A DNA stretch of 6,187 bases. It comes from Polaribacter sp. (GTDB taxonomy: Bacteria; Bacteroidota; Bacteroidia; Flavobacteriales; Flavobacteriaceae). Both the position numbers and the translations under genes were made by a program. Position 1 is the first letter of the stretch, and the number at the start of each line of letters is the position of its first letter. The notes beneath the pieces were generated by a model, which saw nothing but the letters and a program-made list of their open reading frames with translations, searched no databases and was not told where the DNA came from. Of this stretch, positions 1 to 5,456 are shown in pieces. The stretch lies in contig DPRC01000180.1 in assembly GCA_003537695.1 (NCBI GenBank), positions 1-6,187 of the forward strand. Reading direction: 5' to 3'.

Positions 1-25
1 TCCTAAAGCAACACCGTTAGACCTT

Positions 26-1213
26 TTACTTCATTATTGCTTCAATACCTGGTAATGTTTTTCCTTCTAACATTTCTAACATGGCACCACCACCTGTGGA
101 AACATAGCTTACTTTTTCCGCAAAGCCAAACTGTTTCACTGCGGCAACAGAATCTCCACCCCCTACTAAAGAAAATGCACCGTTTTTGGTTGCTGTATCA
201 ATAGCATGACCTAAAGCAATCGTCCCACCAGCAAAAGATTCCATCTCAAAAACCCCCAAGGGTCCATTCCATAAAATCGTTTTACATGTATTTACTACTG
301 TATCAAATATCTCACGAGATTTGGGCCCAGCGTCTACGCCTTCCCACCCGTCAGGTATCGCATCGATATCACAAATCTTAATATTTGCATCATTAGAAAA
401 ATCATCTGCGGCAATCACATCTACAGGAATATGAATTTGAACATTTTTTTCTTTTGCTTGCTTTAAGATATCCAATGCTAACTCCATTTTATCGTCTTCA
501 CAAATAGAATTTCCAATTTTCCCGCCTTGTGCCTTAATAAAGGTAAAACTCATGCCACCCCCAATAATTAAATGGTCTACTTTGTCTAATATATTTTCAA
601 TAACCGTAATTTTTGAAGATACCTTTGCACCTCCCAAAATTGCCAATACTGGCTTTTCAGAGTTATTTAAAACCTTGTCTATACTTTCTATTTCTCTTGC
701 TAGTAAATTACCAAAACACTTATTATTCTCAAAAAACTGAGCAATAATGGTAGTGGATGCATGCGCTCTGTGTGCCGTTCCAAAAGCATCGTTGACATAA
801 ATATCTCCAAATTTAGATAGCTTTTCTGCGAAAGCTACCGCTCCTTTCTTCTCCTCCTCATAAAACCGAAGATTTTCTAATAATAAAATTTCACCTGCTT
901 GCAAATTTGCTACCGCCGCTTCTACCTTCTCTCCGATACAATCTTCGATAAACTTCACATTACACCCCATAATAGCTTCAATCGATTTTACGATATGTCG
1001 CAATGAAAACGCTTCCTGAAACCCTTTTGGACGCCCTAAGTGAGACATTAAAACACAGCTTCCGCCCTGAGCTAATATTTCTGTGATTGTTGGCTTTGCA
1101 GCCTGAATTCTAGTAGCGTCCGTCACCTCAAAATTAGCATTTAAAGGCACATTAAAATCTACACGAATAATCGCTTTTTTATTTTTGAAATTAAAATCTT
1201 TTACTATTTTCAT
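26..1213 (-). CDS. pgk: Phosphoglycerate kinase
   Basis: Cytosolic glycolytic/gluconeogenic enzyme that transfers phosphate between 1,3-bisphosphoglycerate and ADP, giving 3-phosphoglycerate and ATP. The 395-residue protein is full length for the bacterial monomeric family. Visible family motifs, in order: the PGK signature RVDFNVPLN (17-25), SHLGRPKG (57-64), LLENLRF (111-117), [13 protein letters not shown] (141-153), GGAKVSSK (194-201), GGGM (218-221), WNGPLGVFE (315-323), the nucleotide-binding loop GGGDSVAA (351-358) and STGGGAMLE (372-380). Both lobes are therefore intact. The ATG at 1213 puts the start 16 residues before the signature, as expected, and an in-frame stop lies three codons upstream. 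It is transcribed away from the delta' gene; two exact TAnnTTTG elements lie upstream and there is no clear Shine-Dalgarno site. Only 25 bases follow the TAA stop, so downstream context is unknown. Identification is essentially certain. Confidence 0.98.
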   Translation of the reverse strand: MKIVKDFNFKNKKAIIRVDFNVPLNANFEVTDATRIQAAKPTITEILAQGGSCVLMSHLGRPKGFQEAFSLRHIVKSIEAIMGCNVKFIEDCIGEKVEAAVANLQAGEILLLENLRFYEEEKKGAVAFAEKLSKFGDIYVNDAFGTAHRAHASTTIIAQFFENNKCFGNLLAREIESIDKVLNNSEKPVLAILGGAKVSSKITVIENILDKVDHLIIGGGMSFTFIKAQGGKIGNSICEDDKMELALDILKQAKEKNVQIHIPVDVIAADDFSNDANIKICDIDAIPDGWEGVDAGPKSREIFDTVVNTCKTILWNGPLGVFEMESFAGGTIALGHAIDTATKNGAFSLVGGGDSVAAVKQFGFAEKVSYVSTGGGAMLEMLEGKTLPGIEAIMK

Positions 1214-1229
1214 GATGCTTAGTTTTTCA

Positions 1230-1237
1230 CAAAAATA
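1230..1237 (-). promoter_or_regulatory. Candidate pgk promoter -7 element (proximal)
   Basis: On the minus strand this reads TATTTTTG, an exact match to the Bacteroidota -7 consensus TAnnTTTG. It lies 16 bases before the pgk ATG, so the 5' leader would be very short. The nearest upstream TTG (minus strand, 1264-1266) is 26 bases away, longer than the usual spacing of about 17-23, so the -33 part is weak. Confidence 0.5.
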
Positions 1238-1263
1238 CCTAATTCTTTAGATGTATAGAATTT

Positions 1264-1271
1264 CAAACCTA
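1264..1271 (-). promoter_or_regulatory. Candidate pgk promoter -7 element (distal)
   Basis: Reads TAGGTTTG on the minus strand, a second exact TAnnTTTG match. It would give a leader of roughly 45 bases. No TTG lies at normal -33 spacing. It is either an alternative pgk promoter or a chance match in AT-rich DNA. Confidence 0.35.
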
Positions 1272-1325
1272 AAAAGTTAATATATCGTTTGCGCTGTATT
1301 TCTAATTTAAAAAAAATAGGATTTG

Positions 1326-1343
1326 GCACGCAAGTCCTGCGGC
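1326..1343. other. GC-rich imperfect hairpin in the pgk/holB intergenic region
   Basis: A short GC-rich island inside very AT-rich intergenic DNA. On the plus strand CGCA (1329-1332) pairs with TGCG (1338-1341) around a 5-base loop, and an outer GC/GC pair (1326-1327 with 1342-1343) can form with A1328 bulged. It could be an operator-like or structural element shared by the two divergent genes. No protein is known to bind it and the stem is short, so its function is unassigned. Confidence 0.3.
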
Positions 1344-1373
1344 AAAAACTAAAACAAAGATTGCTTTCTAAAA

Positions 1374-1407
1374 TTGATGCATATCTACGGAACAAATTTT
1401 ATATTTG
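1374..1407 (+). promoter_or_regulatory. holB: Candidate holB promoter (-33 TTG, -7 TATATTTG)
   Basis: TTG at 1374-1376 is followed after 23 bases by TATATTTG at 1400-1407, an exact TAnnTTTG element. The spacing sits at the upper end of the Bacteroidota range. The element ends only 3 bases before the holB ATG, so a transcript from it would start at or about the first base of the start codon and be leaderless. Confidence 0.5.
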
Positions 1408-1410
1408 TAA

Positions 1411-2565
1411 ATGCTTTTCAACCAAATAATAGGTCAAGAACACTTAAAGAACCATTTGCAAGTTTCTGCAGAAAATGGTAGAATTCCGCATGCACAACTC
1501 TTTGTTGGTAAAGAGGGAAGTGGCACATTACCAATGGCGCTTGCATATGCGCAATTCTTATTGTGTTCATCTTCTGAAAATCCAGAAGCAGCTGCTCTTA
1601 AGTGTAATAAGTTGCAGCATCCTGACTTACATTTTGCATTTCCTGTGACCACAAATGATGTTGTAAAAAAACACGCCGTAAGTAATTTATTTCTTGAAGA
1701 TTGGCGAAATTTTATTACAGCGCAGCCATACGGAGGCCTATTTAACTGGTTGCAGTTTATTGGGGTTGAAAACAAGCAAGGCAACATTGGTGTTGATGAA
1801 GCCGAGGCGGTTGTGAAAAAACTACAATTAAAATCTTTTGAGGGTGGTTTTAAAGTAATGATTATTTGGATGGCAGAAAAAATGAACATTGCTGCCGCTA
1901 ATAAATTATTAAAACTCATCGAAGAACCACCAAATAAGACTGTTTTTATTTTAATTACAGAAAACGAAGAGCACATTATAAATACCATAAAATCCCGATG
2001 TCAAGCCTTACATTTTCCTGTTTTAAGTGAAAGTGATATTTCGAGTGCTTTGATAGAAAGAGAAAAGTGCACGGTCTCTGAGGCGGCTAAAATTGCACAG
2101 CAGGCTGCAGGAAATTATAACAAGGCATTACTTTTATTGCACAATGATGGAAATGATTTGGTTTTTGAAGAATGGTTTGTTGCCTGGATAAGGACTGCTT
2201 TTAAAGCCAAAGGGAACGCTGCTGTTGTCCAACAATTAATCGAATGGTCTGAAACAATCGCAAAAACAGGAAGAGAAACTCAAAAACAATTTTTAGAGTA
2301 TTGTTTGCAGTTTTTTAGAAATGCTTTGTTGTTGAATTACAAAAGCGACCACTTGGTTTTCATGGAAAGTCAAACAGGTTTTAATCTTTCAAAATTTGCA
2401 CCTTTCGTGCATGCCGGAAATATTATGGACATAGAGAAAGAACTAAATGATGCCCTGTATCACATCGAAAGAAACGGAAATGCTAAAATTATATTATTGG
2501 ATCTTTCGATGAAATTAACTCGATTTTTGCATAAAAAAGAAGCCATCATAGAAAGCAATAAGTAA
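1411..2565 (+). CDS. holB: DNA polymerase III subunit delta' (clamp-loader AAA+ protein)
   Basis: Stator-type subunit of the replicative clamp loader, which with delta and the tau/gamma subunits opens the sliding clamp and places it on DNA. At 384 residues it has the expected AAA+ layout: the N-terminal GQEHLKNHL helix (8-16) and RIPHAQLF (24-31), a P-loop-like GKEGSGTL (33-40), a Walker B region with AEKMN (155-159), NKLLKLIEEPP (164-174), sensor-1-like LITEN (181-185) and the SRC motif (195-197) that acts in trans on a neighbouring subunit's ATP. The P-loop has Thr where the catalytic Lys should be, so ATP is probably not hydrolysed, as in many delta' proteins. The four-cysteine zinc knuckle is not intact; only C52 and C65 lie in that region. 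The ATG at 1411 is forced by a TAA immediately before it. It is divergent from pgk and convergent with the MOSC gene. Confidence 0.93.
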   Translation: MLFNQIIGQEHLKNHLQVSAENGRIPHAQLFVGKEGSGTLPMALAYAQFLLCSSSENPEAAALKCNKLQHPDLHFAFPVTTNDVVKKHAVSNLFLEDWRNFITAQPYGGLFNWLQFIGVENKQGNIGVDEAEAVVKKLQLKSFEGGFKVMIIWMAEKMNIAAANKLLKLIEEPPNKTVFILITENEEHIINTIKSRCQALHFPVLSESDISSALIEREKCTVSEAAKIAQQAAGNYNKALLLLHNDGNDLVFEEWFVAWIRTAFKAKGNAAVVQQLIEWSETIAKTGRETQKQFLEYCLQFFRNALLLNYKSDHLVFMESQTGFNLSKFAPFVHAGNIMDIEKELNDALYHIERNGNAKIILLDLSMKLTRFLHKKEAIIESNK

Positions 2566-2577
2566 CTATTATTCTTG

Positions 2578-2602
2578 TTTTTAAAAGGGTAAAACTTAAA
2601 AA
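2578..2602. terminator. Weak A/T inverted repeat between convergent genes
   Basis: TTTTTAA (2578-2584) and TTAAAAA (2596-2602) form a perfect 7-base A/T stem with an 11-base loop, in the 37-base gap between the converging delta' and MOSC stop codons. The location suits a bidirectional terminator. The stem has no G-C pairs, so thermodynamic support is poor. Confidence 0.25.
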
Positions 2603-3160
2603 TCACACCGCTTTTTCCACTCTTCTTGCAGCATACAATGCGGCAATCGTTGGATTTTTCGGACAGCTTTTAATTTGTGCAAATACATCACCAGCAACTA
2701 CCATTCCTGGTTGTATTACTTTAAAGTATACACCACAAAAAGTAGTATTCCAAAATTGTTTTATAATTTTCATATCATTAAACCGAACTCCAAGTTTTAA
2801 ACAAGGATCTCTCTGAAGTGTTGCTTCTATAATAGCATTCCCCACTTTAAAAGTATCTCCCGCATGAATTTTTGTCTCGTCTAAATCATCAATCGTTAAA
2901 TTCTCACCAAACATCCCAAATTGCCAATCTAAGTTTGGATATGAAGGTTTAAAAAAATCATAATGCTTCAAAGAGTACCCGTATATCGCTTGTAAGATTC
3001 CTCCATGATTTTCTCTATCAGAAATTTCATCTCCTTTTACATCTTCTAAGTCTAAAAAAATTGAGGTATCGACAGGGAATTTAAAAATCCCCGTAGTAAT
3101 TGAGGTCCCTTTCCAATCTATCTCTTTCCGCGCACCAATATTTGTAGAAATAATTTTCAT
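2603..3160 (-). CDS. MOSC domain-containing protein (YiiM-like)
   Basis: Single MOSC domain of 185 residues, the fold of the C-terminal domain of molybdenum cofactor sulfurases, which also occurs alone. Family marks are DRENHGG (48-54) followed by QAIYGYSLKHYDF, FGENLT (84-89), GDTFKVGNAIIEA (101-113) and the invariant cysteine in QRDPCLKLGVRF (C120). In characterised relatives this cysteine handles sulfur or contacts the molybdenum cofactor; E. coli YiiM reduces N-hydroxylated bases. A similar redox or detoxification role here is inference. The protein is shorter than YiiM (about 220 residues); the C-terminal extension is reduced to a stretch containing IAALYAARR, so the subgroup is uncertain. 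The gene starts 4 bases after the crotonase stop codon and is almost certainly co-transcribed with it. I see no promoter of its own. It is convergent with the delta' gene. Confidence 0.9.
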   Translation of the reverse strand: MKIISTNIGARKEIDWKGTSITTGIFKFPVDTSIFLDLEDVKGDEISDRENHGGILQAIYGYSLKHYDFFKPSYPNLDWQFGMFGENLTIDDLDETKIHAGDTFKVGNAIIEATLQRDPCLKLGVRFNDMKIIKQFWNTTFCGVYFKVIQPGMVVAGDVFAQIKSCPKNPTIAALYAARRVEKAV

Positions 3161-3164
3161 GCCC

Positions 3165-3932
3165 TTACTTTTTAAATTTTAATAGTGCTGTTTTGGTAAA
3201 TTCAGACAACACTAACTTCCCAGAAATAGCGGTTCTTTCTGCTAATAACAAATTCCATTCTTCTGTTCCTTTCCACAATACCTTTTTCATTTCTGCCAAA
3301 GCAGCAGGATTATAGGAAGCTAACTTTGTAGTAAAAGTAGACACCTCTTTGTCTGCATCGCTTATAGACTCAAACACCTTTGCATACAGCCCTTTTTCTT
3401 TTGCCCAATAGGCACTTTTCCAATCCGTTGCATCCAATGTAAGTGCTGCCGTTCCAGCAACTCCAATTTTCCTGGTAACTGCGGGTTCAATAACAAAAGG
3501 GCCGATGCCTATCGTAAACTCAGATAGTTTTATCGCGGCACTTTCCGTTGCAAAAACATAATCACATGCTGCAATCAAACCAACACCGCCTCCCACGGCC
3601 TTTCCTTGAACTCTTCCAATGATTAACTTTCCACAAGTTCGCATTGCATTGATTACATTGGCAAAACCTGAGAAAAATAACCTTCCCTCTTCCAAATTTG
3701 AAATCGCCACCAACTCGTCAAAAGAAGCACCCGCACAAAAAGCTTTTGTGCCCTCCGATTTCAATATTATTATTAAAACAGCATCATTGTTTCCTAAAGA
3801 AATAATCTCTTTGGAGAGTCGCTCTAGCAGCTCGCTTGGAAAGCAATTGCTTGACGGATGTCCAAAAACTACAGTAGCAATCTTGTTTTGAATATCTGTA
3901 TATAAACTTCCGTTTATTCTAGTTGTGCTCAT
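3165..3932 (-). CDS. Enoyl-CoA hydratase/isomerase family protein
   Basis: Crotonase-fold protein of 255 residues, the usual family length, predicted to be cytosolic and to act on an acyl-CoA thioester. The two oxyanion-hole segments are present: FCAGASFDEL (65-74) and GKAVGGGVGLIAACD (110-124). The first catalytic glutamate of classical hydratases (Glu144 of the rat mitochondrial enzyme) aligns with Gly118 here, while the second (Glu164) is kept as E138 in LSEFTIGIGP. From memory, this pattern resembles methylglutaconyl-CoA hydratases and some isomerases more than FadB-type enoyl-CoA hydratase, so the reaction should be left open. It is the first gene of a two-gene unit with the MOSC gene; MATE lies 96 bases upstream on the same strand and is probably separate. 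A near-consensus -7 element (TACTTTTA) lies 16 bases before the ATG. Substrate is unknown; no other fatty-acid or leucine genes are nearby. Confidence 0.9.
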   Translation of the reverse strand: MSTTRINGSLYTDIQNKIATVVFGHPSSNCFPSELLERLSKEIISLGNNDAVLIIILKSEGTKAFCAGASFDELVAISNLEEGRLFFSGFANVINAMRTCGKLIIGRVQGKAVGGGVGLIAACDYVFATESAAIKLSEFTIGIGPFVIEPAVTRKIGVAGTAALTLDATDWKSAYWAKEKGLYAKVFESISDADKEVSTFTTKLASYNPAALAEMKKVLWKGTEEWNLLLAERTAISGKLVLSEFTKTALLKFKK

Positions 3933-3948
3933 AGAAATGAATTTAGAG

Positions 3949-3956
3949 TAAAAGTA
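3949..3956 (-). promoter_or_regulatory. Possible -7 element for the crotonase-MOSC unit
   Basis: Minus-strand TACTTTTA differs from TAnnTTTG only at the last base and sits 16 bases before the ATG, the same spacing as the proximal element at pgk. No TTG is present at -33 spacing, so this is a weak call supported mostly by position. Confidence 0.25.
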
Positions 3957-3986
3957 TGATTTTATTCTTAAAAGTTCTTGCTACAT

Positions 3987-4010
3987 TTTTTTTCATTCTT
4001 TCGAAAAAAA
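3987..4010. repeat. Perfect 8-base inverted repeat between MATE and crotonase genes
   Basis: TTTTTTTC (3987-3994) and GAAAAAAA (4003-4010) are exact inverted copies separated by 8 bases. It lies 19 bases after the MATE stop codon and could terminate that transcript. However, the stem has one G-C pair, and no T-tract follows it in the minus-strand direction. A homopolymer coincidence is quite possible. Confidence 0.3.
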
Positions 4011-4028
4011 CATTTGATAAACTTCATT

Positions 4029-5360
4029 TTATTTGTCTTTTATACGTGGTAAAAAAGTATTTCTAAATTTAAGTATTAGTGGCAGACCTCTTGCGATAAT
4101 CCAACAAGTAAAAGCAATCCAAATTGCGACTAGCTTAAACCCCAAATAATCAAAAATTAACAAGGTTGGAATAAAAACAAGGCCTGTTGACAATAATAAT
4201 AAGTTTCTCAGATACTTCATTTCGCCCATACCTTTAAAGATTCCATCATAAATAAAAGTAACTGCATTTATTGGTTGTGTAATTAATACAATCCAAAAGA
4301 CCGTGTAAAACTGCTCCAAAACAAGCGGTTCTTTAGTAAAAACTCTACCAATAGCGCTATAAAAAATGGCACCTACCCCAGCAACAACAATTCCTAATAT
4401 GATTCCATATTTAAAGAGTTTCGTGCTCAAACCCACTAAGGCTTTGTAGTCCTTTGCACCCAATAATTTCCCTGATAAAATATTCCCTGCACTCGCATAC
4501 CCATCAATCATAAAAGCACCTAACAACCAAATATTTAAACTAATAGTATATGCCGCAATATACTCTTTGCCATAACCCGTTGCATAGGATGTGGCGAGAT
4601 ACAACGCCGTGTTTAAGGCAATTGTTCGTATAAAAAGATTCCCTATCATATGCAGCAACCTCGGAATTTCTGGGTGAAAACGAAAACTTATTTTCAAAGA
4701 AATAGGTGTCTTTTTTATCAATAAAAACAAGGAAATGGCAGCCATTGTTATCTGCGCTATTAAACTTGCATACGCGGCACCTTCAATATTCATTGCCGGA
4801 ATATATCCTTCAATTCCATAGACTAAAATAATATCTAAGACAATATTTAAAGAGGCCCCAATGATGGCAATGATCATAGGATAAAAAGTGTTTTGTAGCC
4901 CTCTAAAGGTTCCAAAAACTGCGAATACAAACAGTGCAAAAGGAAAACCAAAGATTCGAATATTAAAGTACGAGATACAGTATTCTAAAATTTGATCTGA
5001 AGCATTGTAAAATTCAAAAATTTGCCGGGAAAAGGGATAGGAAATTATCAAGACAAGCAAACTTCCCAGCACTATAATTGCTATTGCTTGGGCAGGTAAC
5101 TCTTTTACTTCATTTAACTTGTTTGCGCCCACATATTGTGAAATGATAGACGAAATAGCACTTCTTATTTGACCAAAAACCCAGATTAACATAGAAATAA
5201 AGGCACCCACAATGCCCACTGCAGCCAGACTTTCTGTTGCATTTCCATCTATATTCCCTACAATAGCAGTATCTGTAATAGACAAAATAGGCTCTGCAAT
5301 ACCAGCAATTAAAGCAGGAATTGCCAATTTGTTTATGTTCTTAAAACCTATATTTATCAC
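4029..5360 (-). CDS. MATE family efflux transporter (DinF-type)
   Basis: Inner-membrane multidrug and toxic compound extrusion transporter; relatives export drugs or metabolites in exchange for H+ or Na+. The 443 residues are almost entirely hydrophobic helices, consistent with the family's 12 segments in two six-helix halves. Recognisable are IPALIAGIAEPILSITDTA near the N terminus, with D30 at the position of the TM1 acidic residue important in DinF-type transporters; FGQIRSAISSIISQYVGA (62-79); FRGLQNTFYP (152-161); NIVLDIILVYG with N172 and D176; and DGIFKGMGEM (372-381). No ATG is available at the N terminus: the candidates are GTG at 5360 and TTG at 5363, with an in-frame stop at 5376-5378. 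GTG is chosen because its spacing from the -7 element (16 bases) matches pgk and GTG is usually the better start. The substrate cannot be told from sequence. It is divergent from the universal stress gene. Confidence 0.93.
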   Translation of the reverse strand: MINIGFKNINKLAIPALIAGIAEPILSITDTAIVGNIDGNATESLAAVGIVGAFISMLIWVFGQIRSAISSIISQYVGANKLNEVKELPAQAIAIIVLGSLLVLIISYPFSRQIFEFYNASDQILEYCISYFNIRIFGFPFALFVFAVFGTFRGLQNTFYPMIIAIIGASLNIVLDIILVYGIEGYIPAMNIEGAAYASLIAQITMAAISLFLLIKKTPISLKISFRFHPEIPRLLHMIGNLFIRTIALNTALYLATSYATGYGKEYIAAYTISLNIWLLGAFMIDGYASAGNILSGKLLGAKDYKALVGLSTKLFKYGIILGIVVAGVGAIFYSAIGRVFTKEPLVLEQFYTVFWIVLITQPINAVTFIYDGIFKGMGEMKYLRNLLLLSTGLVFIPTLLIFDYLGFKLVAIWIAFTCWIIARGLPLILKFRNTFLPRIKDK

Positions 5361-5376
5361 CAAAAAATATTTTTTT

Positions 5377-5384
5377 CAAAGGTA
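5377..5384 (-). promoter_or_regulatory. Candidate MATE promoter -7 element
   Basis: Minus-strand TACCTTTG matches TAnnTTTG exactly and lies 16 bases before the GTG start (13 before the TTG). There is no TTG at normal -33 spacing. It faces away from the universal stress promoter, with 44 bases between the two elements. Confidence 0.5.
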
Positions 5385-5428
5385 CATATCTAAAATATAG
5401 AAAATCCGAGGATTCCTTTAAAATTAAC

Positions 5429-5436
5429 TAGATTTG
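5429..5436 (+). promoter_or_regulatory. Candidate universal stress gene promoter -7 element
   Basis: TAGATTTG matches TAnnTTTG exactly. It ends 11 bases before the ATG at 5448 and 20 before the ATG at 5457. A transcript starting about 5 bases downstream would leave almost no leader for the first ATG but about 15 bases for the second. This helps decide the start. No TTG is seen at -33 spacing. Confidence 0.5.
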
Positions 5437-5456
5437 CATCCTTATATATGAACACT

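Noticed and set aside
1..20. Possible 3' end of a plus-strand gene converging on pgk (stop TAG at 18-20)
   Set aside because: Only five codons are visible and other frames also fit. Nothing supports coding in so short an edge fragment.
1324..1341. Possible sigma-54 promoter on the plus strand (TGGCACG followed by TGC)
   Set aside because: The gap between the GG and GC dinucleotides is 12 bases instead of the required 10, so it should not function as a -24/-12 promoter. It is kept only as a remark in the hairpin finding.
1434..1988. A 184-codon open frame antisense to the delta' gene
   Set aside because: It lies wholly inside a well-identified gene on the other strand, its translation is low-complexity and cysteine/serine-rich without a recognisable family, and no promoter element precedes it. 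It is a shadow frame.
5448..5456. Upstream ATG (5448) as the universal stress protein start
   Set aside because: It adds only Met-Asn-Thr before the family-typical MKHILVP and leaves almost no leader after the -7 element. It cannot be excluded, but 5457 is favoured.
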